This document shows positions 34,169 to 42,656 of a DNA stretch of 64,000 bases, piece after piece. Origin of the DNA: Deltaproteobacteria bacterium (GTDB lineage Bacteria; Desulfobacterota; DSM-4660; Desulfatiglandales; HGW-15); the NCBI GenBank assembly GCA_019310525.1, contig JAFDEE010000001.1, forward strand, positions 1 through 64,000. Direction: 5' to 3'. A program made the translations under genes and the position numbers. Each line of letters starts with the position of its first letter. Position 1 is the stretch's first letter. Below the pieces are notes generated by a model that was given only the letters and a program-made list of their open reading frames with translations, was not told where the DNA came from and did not search any database.

Positions 34169-36763
34169 ATGGATATTTACGATGAAATCAGACAAATTGT
34201 CGGGTCTGAAAACGTATTTACGGGCCCGGTGGAATGTATTCCCTACTCGAGGGACCTTTCCGTTCATGAGGGGATCCCTGATGCCGTCGTGTTCGCATAC
34301 ACCACGGAACAAATCTCCGCTATCCTGAAACTGGCCAACAAGGAAAAGGTCCCGGTAACGGTCCAGGGGTCCGGCACGGCGACCACAGGTGCCTCCCTTC
34401 CCGTTTACGGGGGCATCCTCTTGGATGTGCACAAGATGAACAAGATCCTGGAAGTGGACACCCAGAACTTCTTCGCCAGGGTGGAGCCCGGTGTCATCTG
34501 CATGGACCTGAACAGGCGCCTGGCCCAGGATAACCTCATGTTCCCCCCCAACCCCGGTAGTGAAATGATCGCCACCATCGGCGGGATGATGTCCACCAAC
34601 GCCAGCGGCCACAAGGCCGTCAAGTACGGAACGGCCCGGGACTACGTGAAGGCCCTGAAGGTGGTCCTGGCCGACGGGACCGTCATTAATACCGGGTTCA
34701 AGACGCCGAAGGCATCCTTTGGCTACGACCTGAACCACGTTTTTTGCAGTGCCGAGGGGACCCTGGGGGTCATCACAGAGATCACCGTCAAGATTCAACC
34801 CAAGCCCGAATACAATGCCCTGGCACTGGCCGTCTTCGAGGATCTTTTCTCGGCAGGGAGCGCGGTGAGCGAAATCATCGGCTCGGGTATCCAGCTCGCG
34901 GCCTGCGAAATCATGGATAAATACAGCCTCAAGGTCGTCGAGAATGTGATCGAGCGGGATATCAGCGGGATCGAGGCCATGCTGATCATCGAGGCGGACG
35001 GGGCCAAGGAAGTGGTCGTCCGGGACATGAACAAGATGGAGGAAATCTGCAAAAAACACAAGGTGAAGGATTTCACCTGGAGCGACGACCCGGCCAAAGC
35101 GGGCGAAATCATGGAAGCCCGGGGGAAGCTGGTGCCCACCCTTTCCAGGATCAAGCCGGGGAACAGGCTCGTGGCCATCTCCGAGGACCTCGGCATCCCG
35201 CCCTCCAGGATCCCTGAGGTGATTAAGAAGGCCCAGGAGATCTCCGACAAATACGACCTGCTCATCACCACTTTCGGCCATATCGGAGATGGTAATGTCC
35301 ATACCACCTTTGTAACGGATATGAGGAGCAAGGAGCAGTGGGACAGACTGAAACCGGCCGCCGACGAACTGGCCGACATCGCCATCGAGATGGGAGGCGT
35401 GGTGACGGCCGAGCATGGTACCGGGTTGGCCCGGGCTCCTTACATCGAAAAACAACTGGGTCCGGCCCTCGAGGTCATGCGGTCCATCAAGCAGGCCCTG
35501 GATCCCAACAACATTCTCAACCCGGGAAAATTCGGCCTGGAGAGGAAAAAATATGATATCTATGACTATTTCGCTTTCAAGACTTTCCTCGAACACCCCG
35601 AAGGCCTCAATTCCCTTGGAGAGAATATAGACAACGAGATCCTGGCCTGTATCGCCTGCGGGTTCTGCCGCCTCGGATGCCCCACCTTCAGCGTGACCCA
35701 GAGGGAATCCAGGAACGCCCGCGGAAGGAACGTCCTGGCCTTCAACTTCCTCAACGGAACCATCGAACCTTCCAAGGAGCTTGCCGAAGCCCTTTACAGC
35801 TGCACCACCTGCCAGGCCTGCACCTATTTCTGTCCGGCCCAGGTAAAGGTGGACGAAATCGTGGAAGCCATGCGGAAAAGGCTTTACAAGGCAGGGTTCA
35901 CTCCTGCGGAAACCCTGGCTGTAAGGGAAAATATCCTGGTAAACGGCAATGTATATGCCAGCCCCCAGGAGGAACGAATCGAAATATATCCCAAAGAACT
36001 CAAGGAAAAAGCGGAACGGGGCGAACTCAAACCCCAAGCAGAAACCCTTCTCTTCATGGGTTGTGTGCCCAGTTACCTCGACATGAAAATGGTCCCGAGC
36101 TTCATCAAGATCCTTGACGCCGCGGGGGTTGATTACACTACGCTGGCCAAGGACGAGGTCTGTTGCGGATTTCCGCTGTTCCTGATGGGAAGTGACGAAT
36201 TTGAAGAGCACGCCAAGAAAATGATCGAGAAGATCCGGGCCACGGGGGCCGGGGAACTGATCACCCCCTGTGCCGGGTGTTACAAGACCTTCAAGAAGCT
36301 CTACCCGGAATACGGCGACCTTGGACTCGAGGTATACCACTCAGTGACTTACTTTGAGAAACTGGTCGCAGAAGGCAAAATCAAATTCAAGGGGGATCTG
36401 GGCAAGAAAGTCACTTACCATGATCCCTGCGACCTGGGCCGGAGTTTCAAGATCTTCGAAGAGCCGAGAAACATTCTTAAAGCTATTCCCGGACTCGAGT
36501 ACGTTGAGATGGCCAGAAACCGGCTCCAGGCCCGTTGTTGCGGAGGGGGCGGGGGTGTTTCCGCCATTTCTCCGGAACTCTCCGTCCAGATGGCTGAAGA
36601 ACGGGTCCGGGACGCCCTGGCTGTAGGCGCTGAAATCATCGTCTCGGGCTGCGCCGCTTGCAAGGACAACCTGAGAAAGGGCGCCAAGGCCATCCCCAAA
36701 CAGGAGAGGGGCAAGATCAAGGTCATGGATATTACGGAAATCCTGGCATCAAACATGGAATAG
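34169..36763 (+). CDS. GlcD-GlcF fusion: FAD-linked 2-hydroxyacid dehydrogenase with iron-sulfur domain
   Basis: An 864-aa protein from the ATG at 34169 (GGAGGT upstream). Residues about 35-210 are the FAD-binding PCMH domain, 210-460 the FAD-oxidase C-terminal domain, followed by two 4Fe-4S motifs starting at C494 (CIACGFCRLGCP) and C545 (CTTCQACTYFCP). Two CCG domains follow, with CCGFP near 665 and CCGGGGG near 790. It oxidises D-lactate, glycolate or another 2-hydroxyacid and passes electrons to quinone or a heterodisulfide-reductase-like chain. It lies upstream of acyl-CoA synthetase and thiolase genes, so a longer hydroxyacid may be the substrate. Confidence 0.9.
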   Translation: MDIYDEIRQIVGSENVFTGPVECIPYSRDLSVHEGIPDAVVFAYTTEQISAILKLANKEKVPVTVQGSGTATTGASLPVYGGILLDVHKMNKILEVDTQNFFARVEPGVICMDLNRRLAQDNLMFPPNPGSEMIATIGGMMSTNASGHKAVKYGTARDYVKALKVVLADGTVINTGFKTPKASFGYDLNHVFCSAEGTLGVITEITVKIQPKPEYNALALAVFEDLFSAGSAVSEIIGSGIQLAACEIMDKYSLKVVENVIERDISGIEAMLIIEADGAKEVVVRDMNKMEEICKKHKVKDFTWSDDPAKAGEIMEARGKLVPTLSRIKPGNRLVAISEDLGIPPSRIPEVIKKAQEISDKYDLLITTFGHIGDGNVHTTFVTDMRSKEQWDRLKPAADELADIAIEMGGVVTAEHGTGLARAPYIEKQLGPALEVMRSIKQALDPNNILNPGKFGLERKKYDIYDYFAFKTFLEHPEGLNSLGENIDNEILACIACGFCRLGCPTFSVTQRESRNARGRNVLAFNFLNGTIEPSKELAEALYSCTTCQACTYFCPAQVKVDEIVEAMRKRLYKAGFTPAETLAVRENILVNGNVYASPQEERIEIYPKELKEKAERGELKPQAETLLFMGCVPSYLDMKMVPSFIKILDAAGVDYTTLAKDEVCCGFPLFLMGSDEFEEHAKKMIEKIRATGAGELITPCAGCYKTFKKLYPEYGDLGLEVYHSVTYFEKLVAEGKIKFKGDLGKKVTYHDPCDLGRSFKIFEEPRNILKAIPGLEYVEMARNRLQARCCGGGGGVSAISPELSVQMAEERVRDALAVGAEIIVSGCAACKDNLRKGAKAIPKQERGKIKVMDITEILASNME

Positions 36764-37132
36764 ACCATGGGCCTGGATCCATTCAGGGATCGGGCCTGAA
36801 CATTTCTGCTCCCGCTGCTCGTTCCTGCGCCGGAGGAATGCGGGAGAGGAAAATGCGGGCGAATGAGATGAGACCTTTGAAAAACGTTCAATTTTGTTCA
36901 AGGTCAAGGAAGGCGAAAATTTTAACCACAGGAATACATTGAAGTATTTCGAGGATTAAAATTTGTCCGCGTTACGCTTGGACTCCCCACCCTTCGGGCG
37001 GGTCCCCGGTTTGAGCCTGACGCCGAGATTGGGCAAAAGGAAGCGTTTTTCAAAGGTCTCGAGATAAGAAAAGCCTTGTGTGCCGATCCCTTTGCTAACC
37101 TTTAGAATCAAAAAACAGCGGGAGGTTCAAAA
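36764..37132. other. Intergenic region occupied by a family-1 repeat
   Basis: Most of this 369-bp gap is repeat copy B (36870-37061). No gene is supported. No separate promoter for the acyl-CoA synthetase was recognised. Confidence 0.55.
36870..37061. repeat. Family-1 MITE-like repeat, copy B with nested insertion
   Basis: Terminal inverted repeats GAGACCTTTGAAAAACG and CGTTTTTCAAAGGTCTC are perfect over about 17 bp. Outside a 48-bp extra segment (36966-37013) it matches copy A at 14333 at about 142 of 144 positions. The extra segment is flanked by TTTG on both sides and carries its own GGAC...GTCC hairpin. Confidence 0.8.
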
Positions 37133-38719
37133 ATGACACAGAGAAGCAGATGGATGCACGCCGGAACGGTCCTGAAGATGAACGCCTATAATTATCCTGA
37201 CAAACTTGGGTGGCAGGACAAGAGCAAGGAGTTCACCTTCAAGGAATGGAATGACAGGGCCTGCCGCCTCGCCAATGGGCTCAGCAGGCTGGGCTGCGGG
37301 TATAAAGACACCTTCGCCTGCATTGCTTACAACCGGGGCGAATGGATGGACGTTTACGCCGGGTGCGCCAAAGGGGGCCAGATCGTCGTTCCCATCCTGT
37401 TCAGGTTGACTCCCGAAAACATCCAATACATCGTGAACCACGCGGAGTGCAAGGTTTTCATCGTGGAAGAACCCTTCGTGGAGATGATCAACGGTATCAA
37501 GGACAAGCTTCCCGTCCCGAAGGACGCTTATGTTTACATGGGCGACGGACCGGTTCCCGAGGGGTATATCGGTTACGAAGACTGGCTGGCCGCCTCTTCC
37601 AACGAGGAGCCGGACTACATGGTATACGGAGACGACTTCTGGACCATCATGTATACCTCGGGGACCACGGGAAGACCGAAAGGGGTCATGAAAACCCATG
37701 AAAGCTACCATGCCCAGTATCTTCTCAACAACATCAACATGGGCGTGCGTCCCACGGATAAGGTGATGCTGGTCATGCCCATGAGCCACGTGAATTCAAT
37801 CTTCTATTCCTTCCCTTACACCCTCGTCACCGCTCCCGTTTTCATATATAACATGGTCAGCTTCGACCCCGAGGACCTCCTGAAGACCATCGCCGAATAC
37901 AAAATCACCTTTACTTCCCTGGTGCCCACCCATTACGTGATGATGCTGGCACTTCCCGATGAGGTGAAAAACAAGTACGATGTCTCATCCATCCGCCAGC
38001 TCCTGATATCTTCCGCTCCCGCCCGTAAAGACCTCAAGCTGGCCATTATGGATTATTTCAAAAACGCTGAACTGTGGGAGGCATACGGCAGTACGGAAGG
38101 CGGGCTGGTGACCCTGCTCAGGCCGGAAGACCAGTTCAAGAAGCTGGGATCCATAGGAAAGGAGATCTTCGGTACAGACCGGATCAAGGTCCTTGATGAA
38201 AACAAGAAGGAAGTTCCCGACGGAGAAGTGGGAGAACTCTTCTACCGCACCCCCATGCTCTTCACCGAATATCTCAAGGAACCCGAAAAGACCAAGGAGG
38301 CCTTTTTCGGTGAATGGTCCTCGGCCGGTGACATGGTGAAAAGGGATGAAGACGGATACTATACCCTGGTGGACCGTAAAGCCAATATGATTATCACCGG
38401 TGGAGAGAACGTCTATCCCTCCGAGGTGGAGGAATGCGTGGCTTCCCATGAAGCCGTCAAGGATGTGGCCATCATAGGGGTGCCGGATCCGAAATGGGGC
38501 GAAGCCATCAAGGCCGTCGTGGTCCTCCACGATGGATATGAAGCCAGCGATGAACTGGCAAAGGACATCATGAACTACACCAAGGGGAAACTGGCGGGTT
38601 TCAAGCGTCCGAAATCCGTCGACTTCATCAAGGACGAAGAAATGCCTAGGACTGCCACAGGAAAGATCCTCCACCGGATCCTGAGGGAACGATACGGCAC
38701 CTGGGCCGAGGAAGCCTAA
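37133..38719 (+). CDS. Acyl-CoA synthetase (AMP-forming)
   Basis: A 528-aa member of the adenylate-forming superfamily: phosphate-binding loop YTSGTTGRPKGVMKTH (from about residue 172), the YGSTEGG motif, TGGENVYPSEVEE and a C-terminal lysine in PRTATGKILHRI. It converts a carboxylic acid, ATP and CoA into the acyl-CoA, AMP and PPi. Chain length or ring preference is unreadable. It follows the GlcD-GlcF gene and precedes a thiolase, which suggests a shared catabolic role. Confidence 0.92.
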   Translation: MTQRSRWMHAGTVLKMNAYNYPDKLGWQDKSKEFTFKEWNDRACRLANGLSRLGCGYKDTFACIAYNRGEWMDVYAGCAKGGQIVVPILFRLTPENIQYIVNHAECKVFIVEEPFVEMINGIKDKLPVPKDAYVYMGDGPVPEGYIGYEDWLAASSNEEPDYMVYGDDFWTIMYTSGTTGRPKGVMKTHESYHAQYLLNNINMGVRPTDKVMLVMPMSHVNSIFYSFPYTLVTAPVFIYNMVSFDPEDLLKTIAEYKITFTSLVPTHYVMMLALPDEVKNKYDVSSIRQLLISSAPARKDLKLAIMDYFKNAELWEAYGSTEGGLVTLLRPEDQFKKLGSIGKEIFGTDRIKVLDENKKEVPDGEVGELFYRTPMLFTEYLKEPEKTKEAFFGEWSSAGDMVKRDEDGYYTLVDRKANMIITGGENVYPSEVEECVASHEAVKDVAIIGVPDPKWGEAIKAVVVLHDGYEASDELAKDIMNYTKGKLAGFKRPKSVDFIKDEEMPRTATGKILHRILRERYGTWAEEA

Positions 38720-39075
38720 ATTGCACCAGACCCGCCGCCTTTTTGGAGGCAGGCGGCGGGAACTTATAAGGGTCATTCCGTCACAGAATTCAGCCCATGC
38801 GCCTTGTAATGAAAGGGGGGGTTGCAGGAGAGATATTAGTTGAAAGGAGGTCCCGTTACTGTTACCCTAGAAAACCCTAGCCGCCTGTTGGGTTTCGCCT
38901 TGGCGGCGGGATTCCCTTCCTGAATTTTAGTGAGAGGTTTTTTTGAGCCTCCCTGAGTAGATGGAAAATGGTCCTTTTAAACCGGAGGCCAGTTTATCAC
39001 CAACAATCGCGTTTACGGACGGGCTAGCAGCCAAGATACATTCCTGATTCCGCTCAATAAAAGGAGGAGCAAGAC
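38720..39075. other. Intergenic region with two hairpins
   Basis: Besides the hairpin at 38731-38760 there is a GCCGCC...GGCGGC stem with a 16-base loop at 38880-38907. The rest has no gene. The region could hold a regulatory leader for the thiolase but no known riboswitch class was recognised. Confidence 0.4.
38731..38760 (+). terminator. Strong hairpin after the acyl-CoA synthetase
   Basis: CCCGCCGCCT and AGGCGGCGGG form a perfect 10-bp GC stem with a 10-base loop, 11 bp after the stop codon. No T-run follows, so it may be a stabilising or Rho-assisted structure rather than a classical intrinsic terminator. Confidence 0.5.
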
Positions 39076-40281
39076 ATGTTCACCAAGGCTTTCATCCCAT
39101 TCAGGGGTTACTATTCGAGTCCTTTTTGCCGCTGGCAAGGCACCCTGCAAAATGAAAACTCCATCGTTCTGGGCGCCAAGACTGCAAATCGGTGGCTTAA
39201 ATCCAAGGGAATCCCTTTCAATATCTTAAACACCATGTATTACGGCACTACAATCGCCCAACCATGCATGTTTTACAGCCACAACTGGGCCGCGGCCATG
39301 ATGGTGGACAATGAACTCCCATTGCCGGGCACGATGGTCAACCAGGCCTGCACTACCTCTACCGTCTGCCTGAATCTGGTGGCCTCCAATATTGAATGCG
39401 GCCTTTACAAGACCGGTTTCGCCTTGATGTCAGACCGTGCCTCCAACGGCCCCCATACGATATGGCCGAACCCCATGGGCCCGGGAGGAGAGGTAATCAG
39501 CGAAAACTGGATGATGGACAACTTCAACAGGGATCCCAACGTCGGCCTCAAAATGGTTCAGACCGCGGAAAACGTGGCGAAACTTATCGGTGCCACCAAG
39601 GAGCAGGCGGACGAAGTCACATTGAGGAGATACGAGCAGTACCAGGATGCCCTGGCGGATGACCGGGCCTTTCAGAAGCGTTACATGTTCCCTGTAGAGG
39701 CGAGAATCTCTAAAAAGAAGACCGTGCTCGTCGAGGCCGACGAGGGTGTCACTCCGACCACAAAGGAAGGTCTTGCGAAATTGAAACCCGTGGAGCCAGA
39801 AGGAATCCATAGTTTTGGAAGCCAGACCCACCCCGCCGACGGTAACTGCGGTTTCATCGTGACTCAGAGGGAAATAGCCAAGGAACTCAGCGCCGATCCA
39901 AACGTGGAGATTCAGATCATTTCATACGGTTTTTCCCGCGTTGGGAAGGGCCTCATGGCCTCAGCCCCGGTGCCTGCCGCCGAGATGGCCTTGAAGGACG
40001 CCGGGCTCAAGGTATCGGATCTCAAGGCCATCAAGACCCACAATCCTTTCGCCGTAAACGATATTTACATGTCCACGAAGATGGGATTCGACGTGATGTG
40101 GATGAACAATTACGGGAGTTCCCTCATCTATGGGCACCCCCAGGGTCCTACGGCGGGAAGAAACATCTGTGAACTCCTTGAAGAGCTGACGATCCTTGGC
40201 GGAGGGTATGGCCTTTGGGCGGGTTGCGCCGCCGGCGATACCGGAGGGGCCATGGTTTTCAAAGTCGACGTGAAGGCATAA
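39076..40281 (+). CDS. Thiolase-family acyltransferase, variant motifs
   Basis: A 401-aa thiolase. The acyl-carrying cysteine is likely C92 in NQACTTST, where typical thiolases have a C(G/A)SG motif. The His motif is GHPQGPT (His354, usually GHPxGATG), and the second cysteine lies in GCAAGDTGG (C385 region). It starts after AGGAGG. Thiolases cleave 3-ketoacyl-CoA or condense acyl-CoAs. The substitutions at the active site suggest a non-standard substrate. It lies before the ABC transporter operon. Confidence 0.88.
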   Translation: MFTKAFIPFRGYYSSPFCRWQGTLQNENSIVLGAKTANRWLKSKGIPFNILNTMYYGTTIAQPCMFYSHNWAAAMMVDNELPLPGTMVNQACTTSTVCLNLVASNIECGLYKTGFALMSDRASNGPHTIWPNPMGPGGEVISENWMMDNFNRDPNVGLKMVQTAENVAKLIGATKEQADEVTLRRYEQYQDALADDRAFQKRYMFPVEARISKKKTVLVEADEGVTPTTKEGLAKLKPVEPEGIHSFGSQTHPADGNCGFIVTQREIAKELSADPNVEIQIISYGFSRVGKGLMASAPVPAAEMALKDAGLKVSDLKAIKTHNPFAVNDIYMSTKMGFDVMWMNNYGSSLIYGHPQGPTAGRNICELLEELTILGGGYGLWAGCAAGDTGGAMVFKVDVKA

Positions 40282-40604
40282 TTCGAGGGATCAGTCGTTT
40301 CCCATATACTCCCTCTTGACAACCGAGGATCAAATCCTTTAAGACTAAAGGCCAGACGATGATTTGTAAATTTAATCTGAAGAAAGGCGGGTGATAACGT
40401 TTTCGGCGGACGATACTGAAAGATTCTAATGAAAAACCATGAAAGGGACGGCCCAGTAAAGAGGTGCAGGGCATAAGCTGGTAGAGGAATCTTCCGTTAA
40501 TACCGGGAGGAAAACTCGAAGGCAAGAAGCACCGTGGCACCTTCTGCGGCCCCGTCAAAGGAGAGGCGAGAGAACATAACCGTTTGACCAAGGAGGAAAC
40601 GATT
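40282..40604. other. Intergenic region before the ABC transporter operon
   Basis: A 323-bp gap. TTGACA at 40316-40321 could be a -35 element but no good -10 follows at 17 bp. The leader is AT-rich around 40330-40380. No gene is supported. Confidence 0.4.
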
Positions 40605-41810
40605 ATGCGCAAGGCATTGCTTACGGTAGTAGTCTCCGCGGCAGTGGCGGGATTGATTGGTTTGGGCACCCCGGCGGTCCAGGCAAAGGACATCAAGGTC
40701 GGTGCCATTATCAACTTGACGGGACCTGCTTCCACCTGGGGCCAATTTCATGCGAAAGGGCATCAGGACTACTTCCGCTACGTCAATGAAGTCAAGGGGG
40801 GAGTCGCTGGACACAAAATCAAACTCACCATTGTTGACCACGCCTACAAAGTCCCTGAAGCCATCAAATACGTCAAGAAGTTCTGCACGCAAGACAAGAT
40901 GGACATGATCGCCACCTGGGACGCCGGGTCCGGGATCATGGCCAAACCCATCATTCAAAAATACAAGACCCCGAATATCAACTATTCCACCTACCAGGGG
41001 ATCCTGAAACCCCCTGTCGATTATGCCTACCTGCCCTTCGGGAGTTACGTGATGGATTCTTACGCGGTCTTGGAATACATCATGGCGATCCACAAGGGCA
41101 GCAGCCCGCCGAAAGTGGGGCTTCTCACTTACAATAACGCTTACGGGAAATCGATCCACAAACCCAGCCGGGAGTACGCCGAGAAGCACAACGTGAATAT
41201 CGTGGCGATCGAGGAATTCCCACCGAAGGCCCTGGACCTGAATACGGAAGTACTTCGCTTGAAGAAGGCGGGAGCGGAGTATGTCTTTGTTCAGTGTCTC
41301 CCTTCGGCGATCATTATGGCGCTTCAGGCCGCGGATCGGGTTGGATTCAAGGCCCCCTTCTTCGGGACCTGGACTTCCACCGACCCGGACTTCTTCAAGA
41401 GAGGCAAGGGGCTGATCCGGGATCGAATGTTTATGCAGTTCCCCGCAGGACTCCCCTCCGACGGGACCCCGGGCATGAAGATCTTCGACGTGCTGATGAA
41501 ACGCTACCACAACATCACCCAGTTCGACGGCTCTTACTGGGAAGGGGTCACCATCGCCATGATTATGGAGCGGGCCTTCCAGAAAGCTTATGAAAAATTT
41601 AAAAAGATCAACAGTGAAACCGTCAACAAGGCCCTGGAAACATTTCGCAATGAGAATTTCGGCGGGGTCGTTCCGAACATAACTTACACCTCCACGGACC
41701 ACAGTGCCTCTTTCATCGCTCGTATTGTCAAGGTGAACGAGAACGGCACTTACACACCCCTTACCAATTTTTGGGAACCATCCAAAGAAAAAGTCAGGCT
41801 TCTTAAATGA
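40605..41810 (+). CDS. Branched-chain-type ABC transporter substrate-binding protein
   Basis: A 401-aa periplasmic binding protein (Leu/Ile/Val type, type-1 fold). It begins with a cleavable signal peptide, MRKALLTVV...AVQA-KD. The ATG at 40605 has AAGGAGG at good spacing; a longer frame starting at 40584 contains only leader. Such proteins in anaerobes often bind aromatic or aliphatic carboxylates rather than amino acids. Its operon includes two ATPases, two permeases and an acyl-CoA synthetase, so it likely captures an organic acid that is activated on entry. Confidence 0.9.
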   Translation: MRKALLTVVVSAAVAGLIGLGTPAVQAKDIKVGAIINLTGPASTWGQFHAKGHQDYFRYVNEVKGGVAGHKIKLTIVDHAYKVPEAIKYVKKFCTQDKMDMIATWDAGSGIMAKPIIQKYKTPNINYSTYQGILKPPVDYAYLPFGSYVMDSYAVLEYIMAIHKGSSPPKVGLLTYNNAYGKSIHKPSREYAEKHNVNIVAIEEFPPKALDLNTEVLRLKKAGAEYVFVQCLPSAIIMALQAADRVGFKAPFFGTWTSTDPDFFKRGKGLIRDRMFMQFPAGLPSDGTPGMKIFDVLMKRYHNITQFDGSYWEGVTIAMIMERAFQKAYEKFKKINSETVNKALETFRNENFGGVVPNITYTSTDHSASFIARIVKVNENGTYTPLTNFWEPSKEKVRLLK

Positions 41811-42637
41811 AGGCCTTCCGCGGAGAACCCAGCATCTTCGCTTCCAGCCAGCCCGAGGATCGGCGGGCTGAGCTGGAAGTGAAGCACCTGACCCTGAAGT
41901 TCGGTGGGATCACAGCCCTGAACCGGGTGGATTTGTCCGTGCATACGGGGGAACTGGTGGCAATCATCGGTCCTAACGGCGCCGGCAAGACCAGCTTCCT
42001 CAATTCCATCACAGGGTATTACAAACCTCAGGAAGGACAGATCCTTTTCAATGGCAAAGACATCACGCACCTGCCACCCCACCACCTAACCGGACTCGGG
42101 ATCGGCAGGACCTACCAGAATATCGAGCTTTTCCCCGGGATGACGGTGCTGGCCAACATGTTGCTTGCCAGGCATATTCACTGCCGGTACAGCGTGGGAG
42201 CAGCGGCCCTCTTTTCCAAAGGAGTCAAGGCAGAAGAGGTCCGTCACCGGAAGGTTCTTGAAGAGTTGATCGATTTTCTCGAGATGCAGCCCATCCGAAA
42301 ACAACTGGTCGGCTCTCTGCCATACGGTATGAGAAAACGGGTGGAACTGGGTCGGGCCCTCGCCCTGGAACCCAAGCTCCTGATTCTCGACGAACCCTTT
42401 GCCGGGATGACCCTTGAGGAAAAGGAGGACATGGTTCGTTTCCTCCTGGAGTTAAACGAGGCCTGGAACCAGACAATAATCCTGGTGGAACATGACATGT
42501 CCATCGTGATGAGCATCTCCAAGAGGGTCGCCGTTTTCGATTTCGGGGTGAAAATCGCCGAAGGATCTCCCGAATTTGTGCAGAACCATCCGCAGGTCAT
42601 CAAAGCCTATCTTGGGGACACTTCTACCATTGATTAA
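41807..42637 (+). CDS. ABC transporter ATP-binding protein (LivG-type)
   Basis: A 276-aa ATPase: Walker A GPNGAGKTS (about residues 61-69), the LivG-type GRTYQN motif and Walker B LLILDEPFAGMT; the signature is degenerate (GSLPYGMRKRVELGRAL) but usual for LivG. It is translationally coupled to the binding protein by an ATGA overlap. With LivF it should power the two permeases. Confidence 0.92.
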   Translation: MKAFRGEPSIFASSQPEDRRAELEVKHLTLKFGGITALNRVDLSVHTGELVAIIGPNGAGKTSFLNSITGYYKPQEGQILFNGKDITHLPPHHLTGLGIGRTYQNIELFPGMTVLANMLLARHIHCRYSVGAAALFSKGVKAEEVRHRKVLEELIDFLEMQPIRKQLVGSLPYGMRKRVELGRALALEPKLLILDEPFAGMTLEEKEDMVRFLLELNEAWNQTIILVEHDMSIVMSISKRVAVFDFGVKIAEGSPEFVQNHPQVIKAYLGDTSTID

Positions 42638-42656
42638 TCTAACGGTCGGATAAAAT

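Noticed and set aside
34151-36340. 729-aa minus-strand open frame
   Set aside because: It lies opposite the GlcD-GlcF fusion, whose FAD and cysteine motifs are clear; the antisense frame has no family features and is a product of GC-rich codon use.
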